DNA of 45,196 nucleotides from CAYQEC01 sp964569015. Lineage in GTDB: Bacteria > Actinomycetota > Acidimicrobiia > Spongiisociales > UBA5794. Numbering within the stretch: position 1 is the first letter of the stretch; each line of letters opens with the position of its first letter. Where the stretch lies: the NCBI GenBank assembly GCA_964569015.1, contig CAZMSN010000011.1, positions 1-45,196 of the forward strand, written 5' to 3'. Made by a program: the position numbers and the translations under genes. Below are positions 1 through 9,300 of the stretch, piece by piece. The notes under the pieces were generated by a model that saw only the letters and a list, made by a program, of their open reading frames with translations, was not told where the DNA came from and searched no databases.

Positions 1-57
1 CGCAGGTTCGCCGAGCTGCGCACCAGTCTCGACGAGCTCACCGCAGGCTGGGAGTGA
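1..57 (+). CDS. C-terminal end of an unidentified protein (partial)
   Basis: An open frame runs in from the window edge and ends at TGA (55-57). Its 18 visible residues finish in SLDELTAGWE. The segment is acidic and helix-prone but too short to assign to a family. The next gene starts about 60 bases downstream on the same strand. Confidence 0.4.
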   Translation, partial: RRFAELRTSLDELTAGWE

Positions 58-117
58 GCTCGGGTCCTGTCAACTGCATCCATGGAGCGCGATGATGCCG
101 GGCATGAGGACGGAACC

Positions 118-1035
118 GTGACGCGTCGTTCAATCGGAGGTCTCGTCGTGATGCTGGCCTTGCTGGCCACGTCCTGTTCGTCCGACGGCGGTGCGGTCAC
201 GACTTCGTCGGCTCCGGCGGTGACCACGTCGACCTCGACCACGACCACCTCGACCACGACCACCTCGACCACCTCGACCACCTCGAGCACGACCACGACC
301 ACCAGCTCGACGACCACCACCCTCGCCGACGTTGCCGTCGGCACCGAGTGGGCCTCCACCGATGCCCACTGCCCGGTGTACATCGGCTGCTGCGGCGAGA
401 ACTCCAGCGGTCGGCCGTCGCCACCTCTCCCACCGTCCTGGGGTCCATTCCCCTACAACGGGGCTTACGCCTTCGGCATGACCCGGAACCCGGACTGGGC
501 CGGCCCTCTGACCGTCACCCTCTACCGATGGGTGTCCTGTGCGGACAATCCCAACGGGTGCTCACCGGACGTGTTGGAAGGAGATATCACGGTCGACGAC
601 TCGACATCGGTTGACCGCACCATTGCACTCGGTGACCTCACGGTGGTCCTGAGCGGCATCGCGGTTCCCGTCACGGAGAACATGAGGGCGCCGATGCGGA
701 TCACCGCCGACGGCACCACGTTCGCACAGCTCCTCGAAGAGGTGGATCGTGCTTACGAGGAGTGGGTGAGGGAGCCCATCGCGCAGGGTGAGTCGCCCGA
801 GGAGGTCTACGAACGACTCTGGAATGACGGGGTGGCCGATCCCGCCGTGCCATTCGTCCCGGTCCCGGATGACAGTGTCTTGGCCTACCGGGGACCACTC
901 GGCGCCCTGTTGCTCGTGTACATATGGGCGGGCGACGGGGACTTTTACCCCGCCTCGGCGTGGTCGTCGGAATGCCTCGAGATCGTTGGTGGCGCGCCGG
1001 TGCTCTACCTGGATGCCGGCAGGGTCGCCGGCTGA
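118..1035 (+). CDS. Putative lipoprotein with Ser/Thr-rich linker
   Basis: Predicted exported lipoprotein of 305 residues and unknown function. The GTG at 118 is preferred over the ATG at 82 because GAGGA (106-110) sits seven bases upstream. This start gives a short basic N-terminus, a hydrophobic core (LVVMLALLA) and a lipobox-like ATSC. The mature part opens with an almost pure Ser/Thr linker of about 45 residues, typical of wall-spanning actinobacterial lipoproteins, then a globular domain of about 230 residues with paired cysteines (CPVYIGCCGE, SCADNPNGC). I do not recognise the domain. The downstream GH5 pseudogene lies on the opposite strand and converges on it. Confidence 0.75.
   Translation: MTRRSIGGLVVMLALLATSCSSDGGAVTTSSAPAVTTSTSTTTTSTTTTSTTSTTSSTTTTTSSTTTTLADVAVGTEWASTDAHCPVYIGCCGENSSGRPSPPLPPSWGPFPYNGAYAFGMTRNPDWAGPLTVTLYRWVSCADNPNGCSPDVLEGDITVDDSTSVDRTIALGDLTVVLSGIAVPVTENMRAPMRITADGTTFAQLLEEVDRAYEEWVREPIAQGESPEEVYERLWNDGVADPAVPFVPVPDDSVLAYRGPLGALLLVYIWAGDGDFYPASAWSSECLEIVGGAPVLYLDAGRVAG
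222..321 (+). repeat. Thr/Ser codon low-complexity repeat
   Basis: Degenerate tandem array built from ACCTCGACCACGACC-like units, encoding the Thr/Ser linker of the lipoprotein. It can change length by slippage and is a likely site of assembly collapse. Confidence 0.6.
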
Positions 1036-1077
1036 TCGGGCTCACACGGGGGCTGTGAGTATCAATAGGCGACGACG

Positions 1078-2427
1078 TCAGTCCAGCGCCGCCATCTCCT
1101 CGGCGTGGATGGCGAGCACCTCGACGGTGGAAGTGTCGGTGTCGTACACCGAGTACCAGCCGGGAGGCTCGTCCGGCGGATCACCGGTCCAGCCGTGGCC
1201 GGGCCGGGCTTCGCCGCCCCACGCCCACAGGTTGTCGCCGGCCAGCGGGCCGCCCGACACCGCCGACTTGTACACCGCGTCGTAGATGGCCTTGAAGAAG
1301 AGATCGCGGTGGACGACCGGCGACCTCGGATCGTGGACGTCGCCGTAGGGCGCCGCGTCGCGGACGAGCCCAAACTCCTCCAGCACCAAGGGCATGTCGA
1401 GCCGGGCGGCAAGGGCTGAGTGGTGGTCGAAGTAGTCGAGCGCGGTCGTCTCGGCCTTCTCGTATCTGGCGGACTGCCACGGGCAGAACCATCCCCAGTT
1501 CTACGGCCAGATGTGGATGGTGGCGTAGTCGATGTCCGGCCCGTCGTGGGCCTCCACGAACCGCACGCCCGACGCCGGCGCCTTGCCTTCGACACCGGTG
1601 GTGACGAGATGGTTCGAGTCGAGCGACTTGATGAAGGCGGCGGTGTCGTCGACCCACGCGCTCGGGTACTGCCGTGGCTCGTTGGCCAACTCCCAGGAGA
1701 AGATCGTGGGGTCGTCCCGGTAGGCGAGGCCGGTGCAGGAGTTGACGCGCTCGACGACCGTGGTGATGTGGTCGTGGTACCAGGCTTGGCACCCGTCGCA
1801 GGCGTAGAACCCGGCCGAATATGCGATGAACCGACTCCAGTTTCCCGGGTAGGGGATCTGGGAGCCTTCGAACCACGAGACGTACTGCGCCATGCCGCCC
1901 GACCAGTGCCAGAAGTTGTTGAGTTCCATCACCGCATGCATGCCCCGCGCCGCGATCTGAGCCAGCAGGTAGTCGAGGCCGTCGGACACCGCCTCGTTGT
2001 ACTCGCCGGGCTCGATCATGAGCGCTGGAACCATGCGATAGGGCTCGGTGTCGGGCCCCTCCGACGCGGCCATCACCCGCAGGTTCGTCACCCCGAGATC
2101 CTGGAGGCGGTCCAGCTCTGCCTCGAGCCGGGCCCGGTCGCCGTTCTCACCCTCGATGCCGAGGTTCATGCCCTGCCAGAGGTTGGCGCCGACGAAGCGG
2201 TAGGTCTGCCCGTCGACCACGAACCGTGTCCCGTCAACGCCGACGAACCCCGAAAGAGTGTTGGCCGAGGTCTGACTGGTGGTCGTGGCGGTCGCGTCGG
2301 AGGTGGTGGTCACCGGCGCCGAGGTCGTGGCGGTCGCGTCGGAGGTGGTGGTCACCGGCGCCGAGGTCGTGGCGGTCGACGCGGCGTCATCGATGGGCCC
2401 CGAGTCGCGGAACACGGAGATGGCCAC
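1078..2427 (-). pseudogene. GH5 beta-mannanase-like glycoside hydrolase, interrupted by an in-frame amber
   Basis: Secreted GH5 hydrolase resembling endo-1,4-beta-mannanases, with motifs AVMELNNFWHWSGGMAQY and WELANEPR. The Glu near residue 250 is the expected acid/base. Translation stops at TAG (1501-1503) in ATIHIWP-stop-NWGWF, where relatives usually read a Gln codon, so CAG to TAG is likely. The frame then continues intact for 141 codons to TAG at 1078, including the expected nucleophile Glu in LVLEEFG. The truncated product would lack the nucleophile. The 5' end is also odd: a hydrophobic anchor (KKVLTVVAGIAIVAVLAAVA) is encoded in frame upstream of the first GTG (2427), but no ATG, GTG or TTG in that frame precedes it before the TAG at 2551. 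Two lesions make a pseudogene more likely than one error. Confidence 0.75.
2282..2379 (-). repeat. 42-bp tandem repeat, 2.3 copies
   Basis: Perfect 42-bp units at 2282-2323 and 2324-2365 with a partial third copy to 2379. They lie inside the GH5 gene and encode a 14-residue Thr/Ser/Ala linker (TTTSDATATTSAPV). Each unit keeps the frame. Confidence 0.85.
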
Positions 2428-2685
2428 CGCAGCCAGGACGGCGACGATGGCGATCCCGGCGACAACGGTGAGTACCTTCTTGCTCGTTCTCCGCCAGCCT
2501 CCATCGGACCGGCATTCGCCGGCCGCAAGTCGTTTGTCCCTGCCGCCAATCTAGGGGAGCGACGCGGGTCTGCCTCGACCCGTCCTGCCGCGACCCAGCG
2601 CGATCTTTCTTGCCAATCGGCCCGCCATCAACTCCCCGAAGTCGCGAGAATCAGGAGAGCCCGATCACGAGAGGAGGGGGCCGTT

Positions 2686-3939
2686 GTGGATCCCCTGAAG
2701 CTGTCACACGACATCTACCAGACGCTGGTGAAGATCGCCGGCCCGCCCGCGGTGGCGATGCGGGCTTGGGACGGGACGACCTGGGGACCCGATGACGCCG
2801 CGGCCACGATCGTGCTGTGCCATCCCGCGGCCCTGCGATCGCTGCTGCTCCCGCCCACCGATCTCACCGCGGGCGAGGCCTACATCAACGATGACGTTGA
2901 CCTGGAGGGCGACATCCTGGCCGTCCTCGAGTTCGCGGCGCGGCTGGAATCGGTGCCTCGGCGCCGTCTCATGGCGTTGCGTCTGATGCGCACCATCCGG
3001 CAACTGCCCGAGCCGGAGAGGCACGAACAGGCCCGGCCCATGATGCGAGGCCGTAGGCACGGCAAACGCCGCGACAGGGAGGCGGTGAGCCATCACTACG
3101 ACGCTGGCAACGAGTTCTTCCGCCAGTTTCTCGATCCCGACCTCGTGTACTCCTGCGCCTACTTCCTCAGCCCCGACGAGCCGCTGGAGCAGGCACAGCG
3201 CCGCAAACTCGACGTGGTGTGCCGCAAGCTGGAGCTCGCGTCCGGGATGCGATTCCTCGACGTCGGCTGCGGTTGGGGCTCCCTGGTGCTCCACGCCGCT
3301 GCCGAGTACGGCGTCGAAGCCATCGGCATCACGCTCAGCGCCGAGCAGGCCGAGCTCGCCCGGGAACGGATCGCGGCGGCCGGCCTCTCCCATCGGGTGA
3401 CGATCCTGCGCACCGACTACCGGGAGTTGCACGGCAAGTTCGATGCCATCGCCTCGATCGGCATGGTCGAGCACGTCGGGGAGCGGCAGCTCAAACGCTA
3501 CTTCCGCCGGCTGGGAGAGATGCTCGAGCCGGGAGGCCAGGTGCTCAACCACGGCATCACGACCCGGGACCGCTCGCGCCGGCGCGGCCGCAAACCGACC
3601 TTCGTGAGCACCTACGTTTTCCCCGACGGCGAGTTGGTGCCGATTGAGCGGGTCGTCGGCCCGGCGGAGCGGGCCGGATTCGAAGTCCGCGACCTGGAGA
3701 ATCTCCGAATGAGCTACGCCCGCACCCTGCGCCACTGGGTCGCCAACCTCGAGCGAAATCGAGAGGCCGCCGTGGAGGCGGCCAGCGAGAAGGTCTACCG
3801 CATCTGGCGCGTCTACATGGCCGGGTCGGCGATTGCGTTCGAGAGGGGCGGCATCTCCGTCTACCAGATGCTGTTGTCGAAGACCGATCGCCCCTGGCGC
3901 TACGGTCGGCGCCGGCTGCTGGCGGCCGACGACGAGTGA
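2686..3939 (+). CDS. cfa: Cyclopropane-fatty-acyl-phospholipid synthase
   Basis: SAM-dependent methyltransferase adding a methylene bridge to unsaturated acyl chains of membrane phospholipids (CFA/mycolic acid cyclopropane synthase family). The 417-residue length fits. The GTG at 2686 follows a strong GAGGAGGGGG at 2671-2680; the frame is open far upstream but that part has no family similarity. Landmarks are an N-terminal lipid-binding region, HHYDAGNEFFRQFLDPDLVY, SCAYF, the SAM-binding loop FLDVGCGWGSLVLHAA, and EHVGERQLKRYFRRL near the active site. It is divergent from the GH5 pseudogene. A weak ACCTCC/GGAGGT stem (3941-3964) follows the stop. Confidence 0.93.
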   Translation: MDPLKLSHDIYQTLVKIAGPPAVAMRAWDGTTWGPDDAAATIVLCHPAALRSLLLPPTDLTAGEAYINDDVDLEGDILAVLEFAARLESVPRRRLMALRLMRTIRQLPEPERHEQARPMMRGRRHGKRRDREAVSHHYDAGNEFFRQFLDPDLVYSCAYFLSPDEPLEQAQRRKLDVVCRKLELASGMRFLDVGCGWGSLVLHAAAEYGVEAIGITLSAEQAELARERIAAAGLSHRVTILRTDYRELHGKFDAIASIGMVEHVGERQLKRYFRRLGEMLEPGGQVLNHGITTRDRSRRRGRKPTFVSTYVFPDGELVPIERVVGPAERAGFEVRDLENLRMSYARTLRHWVANLERNREAAVEAASEKVYRIWRVYMAGSAIAFERGGISVYQMLLSKTDRPWRYGRRRLLAADDE

Positions 3940-3982
3940 AACCTCCGTCGATCACCCGGGAGGTCGCCGGTTCCTCCCACTG

Positions 3983-4222
3983 CCAACCCAGGGTTGGGGT
4001 GTTGGGTTTTCCGGCTTGTCAGCCCACGGTTCGGCGCGTCGTGCGTGCCGTCTGCGAACTGTGGGCTGGTATACCGGGTTTTGCCCATTACCAACCCAGG
4101 GTTGGGGTGTAGGGTTTCCCGGCTTGTCAGCCCACGGTTCGGCGCGCCTTGCCTGCTGTCCGCGAACTGTGGGCTGGTATGCCGGGTTTTGCCCATTACC
4201 AACCCAGGGTTGGGGTGTAGGG
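3983..4222. repeat. 108-bp palindromic repeat, two tandem units plus a partial third
   Basis: This fills the 358-base gap between the convergent cfa and OsmC genes. Each unit starts with the perfect palindrome CCAACCCAGGGTTGG (3983-3997, 4091-4105, 4199-4213; period exactly 108). It continues through a G-rich stretch to a stem of CAGCCCACGGTTCG paired with CGAACTGTGGGCTG across a 21-base loop (4020-4068; 4128-4176). The arms differ at one position and most differences between copies lie in the loop, which suggests a selected structure. No protein is apparent. A related copy lies at 14422-14551. It resembles a REP/BIME or MITE-type element but matches no family I know. Confidence 0.85.
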
Positions 4223-4297
4223 GGCTTCGTGGTGGTGGATCGGGCGTCGCACCACCGTGGCCGACCGGACTCCGGTCGCGCGGTGGCGCTGTCGCGT

Positions 4298-4735
4298 TCA
4301 GCCGGCGAGGGCGATCTCCACCGAGGTCCCGTTCGTGAGGTTGTCCGAGATTGGGCACCGGTGATCGATCTCTTCAATCAGCGCGGCTTTCTCGTCCGGC
4401 GACAGGTCCGCATCGATGGTCACCTCGGCCCGGATGGCGGAGAAGCCGACCCGGTCGGTGCTCTCTTTGCCCAGCAGGCCGTCGAGGTTGAGGTCGCCCT
4501 CCACGTTTGCCGTGATGCCGCGAATGTCGAGCCTGCGTTGATTGGCGATGATCCGACCGATCGCGGTGATGCAGCCACCGAGGGCGACGAGCTGAAGATC
4601 GAGTGGCGAGGGGCCAGCATCGGTGCCGCCGCCGCCAACCGGCTGGTCGACGATGACCGTGTGGGAGCCCGCCGTGCACTCGGTACGGAATCCGCTTCCT
4701 TGAGTGGCGACCACCTGAGCGCGTTTCATCGGCAT
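4298..4735 (-). CDS. OsmC family protein
   Basis: OsmC/Ohr-fold protein of 145 residues, a cytosolic thiol peroxidase-like family reducing organic hydroperoxides. The two signature cysteines are present: C55 in ALGGCITA and C127 in HRCPISDNL. A Gly-rich turn (VGGGGTDAGPSPLD) precedes the first. The ATG at 4735 is supported by GGAGG five bases upstream; M3 is a possible alternative. It belongs to the general OsmC (YhfA-like) branch rather than clear Ohr, so the substrate is open. It is converged on by cfa across the palindromic repeats. Confidence 0.88.
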   Translation of the reverse strand: MPMKRAQVVATQGSGFRTECTAGSHTVIVDQPVGGGGTDAGPSPLDLQLVALGGCITAIGRIIANQRRLDIRGITANVEGDLNLDGLLGKESTDRVGFSAIRAEVTIDADLSPDEKAALIEEIDHRCPISDNLTNGTSVEIALAG

Positions 4736-4916
4736 TCAGTCCTCCAGACGTAGGCACCGCTGCTCATCAACCCTCCCCACAGGGCCCGCAACGGTGGATT
4801 GTTCTCTCCGTTTCGTACCCTACCGAGGAGGCGCCGGCAGCCCAAGTCAGCGTCCGTGCAGGCCGAGTCCACATGCGCCGCCGCATGACCAGGCCTTGCG
4901 TCGCGACAATCACCCC

Positions 4917-6089
4917 ATGACACCGAGAATCACGACCGAGCAGCGGCGGGCCAGGCTGGGGATCCGCCACCACCTGGCGGATCCCATCCCGGAGGTGGTC
5001 ACCGTTGCCTCCGACCTGATCGGGCTCCACTCCTCGGATCCGGCGACCGTGTACCTGGCGGCGCGCCCCCGCACCCGCGGAGACGTGACCGCCGCTCTCG
5101 ATGCTGCGCTGTACGAAGACAAGACGCTGGTGCGAATCCTCGGCATGCGGCGCACGATGTTCGTCGTTCCGACGGCCGATGCCCCGCTGCTCCAGCACGG
5201 CTGCGCCCAGGCCTACGTGCGGAGTGAGCGCAAGCGGCTGGCGGGCATGCTGGAGAGTCAGGGGGTGGCTGACGACGGCGAGGCCTGGCTGGACGCCGTC
5301 GTCACCGAGACGTTCGCCGCCATCAGGAGGAGAGGCGAGGCCACCGCCACCGAGCTGCGCGGCGACGTTGCCGGACTCCGAGAGCAGCTCGTCTTCGGGG
5401 AGGGCAAGAAGTGGGGCGGCACGGTGGGCGTGTCGACGCGGGTGCTGTTCTTGGTGGCGACCGATGGCACGATTCTGAGAGCCCGGCCGAAGGGCTCATG
5501 GCTCTCCACCAACTACCGGTGGACTACCACGAGCCACTGGCTGGGAGCACAGATCCCGATCGTCGATCCGGCGGAGGCCAGGGCGGCACTGGCAGGCCGG
5601 TGGCTCGCCACGTTCGGCCCAGCCACCTTCGATGACCTCAGGTGGTGGGCAGGTTGGACCGTCGCCAAGACCCGCAAGGCCCTAGCCGCCCTCGACACCG
5701 TCGGCGTCTCGCTGGAGACGGGGGACGGTATCGCCCTTGCCGGCGACGTCGATCCCATCGATGTGCCGGCTCCGTGGGTTGCCCTTCTTCCCGGCCTCGA
5801 TCCCACCACGATGGGCTGGAGGCATCGTGACTGGTACCTCGGCGAACACCGCCGCGCGCTCTTCGATCGCAATGGCAACGCCGGGCCGACAATCTGGCAC
5901 AACGGCCGGGTCGTCGGCGGCTGGGCGCAGCGCGCCGACGGGGAGATCGCCTACCGGCTCTTGGAGGACACCGGCGCTGAGGCCAGGGCCATGGTGGAAT
6001 CCGAGGCGGGGCGCCTCCAATCTTGGCTGGAGAACGATCGGGTGACGCCTCGTTTCACTACCCCGCTCCAGAGAGAGCTGGCGACCTAG
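4917..6089 (+). CDS. Winged-helix DNA-binding (HTH_42, AlkZ/YcaQ-like) protein
   Basis: A 390-residue member of the HTH_42 superfamily, which includes the DNA glycosylases AlkZ and YcaQ/AlkX that unhook or excise bulky alkylated bases. Family features seen are the N-terminal helical region (LIGLHSSDPATVYLAAR), FDDLRWWAG in the middle, and the C-terminal LLPGLDPTTMGW with NAGPTIWHNGRVVGGW. Characterised glycosylases carry a catalytic QxQ or QxD at the position that here reads H38-S39-S40. The enzyme may therefore differ in substrate or mechanism, or only bind DNA. The ATG at 4917 is chosen because homology begins there; no clear Shine-Dalgarno precedes it. There is no operon partner. Confidence 0.8.
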   Translation: MTPRITTEQRRARLGIRHHLADPIPEVVTVASDLIGLHSSDPATVYLAARPRTRGDVTAALDAALYEDKTLVRILGMRRTMFVVPTADAPLLQHGCAQAYVRSERKRLAGMLESQGVADDGEAWLDAVVTETFAAIRRRGEATATELRGDVAGLREQLVFGEGKKWGGTVGVSTRVLFLVATDGTILRARPKGSWLSTNYRWTTTSHWLGAQIPIVDPAEARAALAGRWLATFGPATFDDLRWWAGWTVAKTRKALAALDTVGVSLETGDGIALAGDVDPIDVPAPWVALLPGLDPTTMGWRHRDWYLGEHRRALFDRNGNAGPTIWHNGRVVGGWAQRADGEIAYRLLEDTGAEARAMVESEAGRLQSWLENDRVTPRFTTPLQRELAT

Positions 6090-6201
6090 GTGTTGCTGAG
6101 AGCGCGCACCGGTGCCGGTCGCGAACAGCCATGCTTCCCGATTCGAACCGGTGGTGGCAACGTGCGAGAGTGAACCCACTCGAGGCCCAAGGGGGCTGAT
6201 C

Positions 6202-7206
6202 ATGGGCGTTTCTCCGAGCAAGCGGGCGGCCCGCACACTGGCGCTGTTGAGCCTGATAGTGGCGGTGCTCACGCCGGTCACAGCCGGCGCCGACGAGTTG
6301 GGAAGCATCAGCGGCACGATGCGCGACGTGGCAGGCGACGTCGTCGATCAGGGGCACGTCGACCTCTTTGACGAGAACATCGACTACCTGTACACGGTGG
6401 ATGCCACCTCCTACGGCACCTACACCATCGACGACCTCGCGGCGGGGACCTACTACCTCGTGTTCTGGAACGGGGACGACGAATTCCTCTGGGACTACTT
6501 CGTCGAGGCATACCGGGAGAAGCCGCTTCTCGGCCGCGAACTGCCCACCCCGGTGGTCGTGGGCGATGGAGAACATGTGACGGGGATCGACTCCAAGCTG
6601 CGGTGTCTCTTCGACGACATGTTCGGACACACCTTTCAGGAGGAGATCTACTGGATGGGCAACACCGGGATCACCCAGGGATGCAATCCGCCGCTGAACT
6701 ACCTCTACTGTCCCGACCGGTACGTGACCCGGGGGCAGATGGCGGCGTTCCTGGTGCGGGCGTTCGGGCTGACCATCCGGGACACGCCCGGTTTCGTCGA
6801 CGACGACGATTCGATCTTCGAGGCCGACATCGAGAAGCTGGCCACGGTCGGGATCACCAAGGGCTGCAACCCGCCGACGAACGATCGTTTCTGCCCCGAC
6901 GATGTGGTCACCCGGGGGCAGATGGCGGCGTTCCTGGTGCGGGCGTTCGGGCTGACCGCTGTCGACCCCGGCGTCGGTTTCGTCGACGATGACGATTCGA
7001 TCTTCGAGGCCGACATCGAGAAGCTGGCGACCGCCGGGATCACCAAGGGCTGCAACCCGCCGACGAACGATCGCTTCTGTCCCGACGATTCGGTGACCCG
7101 GGGGCAGATGGCGGCATTCCTCTACCGGGCGCTCGTGCCGGGCACTTGGAACCCTCGCACTTCATCGGCGCTCTGGCCATCACCGGCGGTCGTCGCTGAA
7201 CCCTGA
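6202..7206 (+). CDS. Secreted protein with carboxypeptidase-regulatory-like domain and three SLH-like modules
   Basis: Cell-surface protein of 334 residues. The ATG at 6202 follows AAGGGGG (6189-6195); the signal peptide ends at AGA before DELGS. A beta-sandwich of the CarboxypepD_reg/SpaA type follows (GSISGTMRDVAGDVVDQG, YTIDDLAAGTYYLVFW), with motifs at roughly residues 33-130. Three SLH-like modules come next, each with a Cys pair (GITKGCNPP...RFCPD) and the end motif VTRGQMAAFLVRAFGL. The modules repeat at DNA level (motif starts 6724, 6907, 7093; spacing 183 and 186 bases) with near identity between the second and third, which implies recent duplication. It probably attaches non-covalently to the wall. 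Its 3' end converges on the MDMPI-type gene. Confidence 0.88.
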   Translation: MGVSPSKRAARTLALLSLIVAVLTPVTAGADELGSISGTMRDVAGDVVDQGHVDLFDENIDYLYTVDATSYGTYTIDDLAAGTYYLVFWNGDDEFLWDYFVEAYREKPLLGRELPTPVVVGDGEHVTGIDSKLRCLFDDMFGHTFQEEIYWMGNTGITQGCNPPLNYLYCPDRYVTRGQMAAFLVRAFGLTIRDTPGFVDDDDSIFEADIEKLATVGITKGCNPPTNDRFCPDDVVTRGQMAAFLVRAFGLTAVDPGVGFVDDDDSIFEADIEKLATAGITKGCNPPTNDRFCPDDSVTRGQMAAFLYRALVPGTWNPRTSSALWPSPAVVAEP

Positions 7207-7222
7207 GCCGGCCGTTCCGGGA

Positions 7223-7978
7223 TCAGGGGATGGGGACGCTCTCTCGCCACCAATCGAGCAGAGCGGCGTCTCCTTCGACGGTGATCCCGTCGCTGCCACG
7301 TCGATTCCACAGCAGGGGATAGAGATCGGTTGCTCGGCCCGAGAGGCTGCAATCGGCGGTGCTGCCCTCACGTGAGGCGACGATCGACCCCGACCCGGCC
7401 CTCACGAACCAGTCATCGCCCGTGTCACGGGCGCGCACGTGAATCGTGACGGCGCGCCCTCTCGGGGTCTCTACGGACCGTTCGTTCAGCATGCCGGCGA
7501 GGAGCTCGTCGATACCGTCGGCAGCGAACTCGGCATCACATTCCGAGTACGTCCCGGTGGGGCTCTGGGCATCGATCCGGTGGATGGTGGTCTCGTGGGC
7601 CTGGCGTCGCGACCACATCAGGAGCGACGACGGGGCCGGGAGGAACGTGAAGCATTCAAGGTCGGCTGGTGCCTCGGAGAGTGCCGTGACCAGCCGGCGG
7701 TGCCCTTCGCGAAACCACTCGATCAACTCGGCGTCGCCGGGCCATGACCCCACCACCTCGGTGAGCTCGACGAACCACTCCTCGGTGCGAGGTGTGCTGA
7801 CGATCTCGGTGGCCCAGCGATGGACTCCCCCGACGTGATGCACGAGGTTTCGCATCGCCCAGCCCGGACAGGTGGGGATCGGTGCCTCGGCGCCCGCCGA
7901 CTCGGCCGCTTCTGCCAGAAGGGGACCCTCGGCGTCGAGCCTGTCGATGAACGAGGAGACGGTCAGGGGGTCGGTCAT
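7223..7978 (-). CDS. Maleylpyruvate isomerase N-terminal domain (DinB-like) protein
   Basis: A 251-residue member of the mycothiol-dependent maleylpyruvate isomerase / TIGR03083-type family, common in Actinomycetota. The N-terminal four-helix bundle carries CPGW (37-40), H48 in LVHHVGGVHRW, and H-E-x-x-x-H at 128-133, giving the expected metal ligands H48, E129 and H133. The C-terminal half (FAADGIDELLAGML, then a beta-rich segment) is the MDMPI_C/SCP2-like region. Most members have no proven reaction; a mycothiol-linked transfer is inferred. The ATG at 7978 has AGGA eight bases upstream. It lies 148 bases downstream of galK on the same strand, so co-transcription is uncertain. Confidence 0.82.
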   Translation of the reverse strand: MTDPLTVSSFIDRLDAEGPLLAEAAESAGAEAPIPTCPGWAMRNLVHHVGGVHRWATEIVSTPRTEEWFVELTEVVGSWPGDAELIEWFREGHRRLVTALSEAPADLECFTFLPAPSSLLMWSRRQAHETTIHRIDAQSPTGTYSECDAEFAADGIDELLAGMLNERSVETPRGRAVTIHVRARDTGDDWFVRAGSGSIVASREGSTADCSLSGRATDLYPLLWNRRGSDGITVEGDAALLDWWRESVPIP

Positions 7979-8126
7979 TGTCGTGTCCTGTCTCGCGGCG
8001 CATGCCCGGGCACGGCTCGATTGTGCCGGAACACTCGGCCGCCGACGAATCGGTGCGACCGGAGGTGGCGTTGGAGCCGAGGGGGGAGGTGGTCGCCGCA
8101 CCACCGGGAGCGACGGCGAGGAGCCG

Positions 8127-9269
<1,143 letters not shown>

Positions 9270-9300
9270 CACCGAGCCGAGCCGGAGTCGGGGATGTCGA

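Noticed and set aside
1420..2685. Long open extension upstream of the cyclopropane synthase start
   Set aside because: It is antisense to the GH5 gene, Val/Arg/Gly-rich shadow coding, and has no family similarity; the GTG at 2686 has a strong ribosome site.
3983..4222. CRISPR array
   Set aside because: The period is 108 bases with the whole unit conserved, so there are no unique spacers, and no cas genes are nearby.
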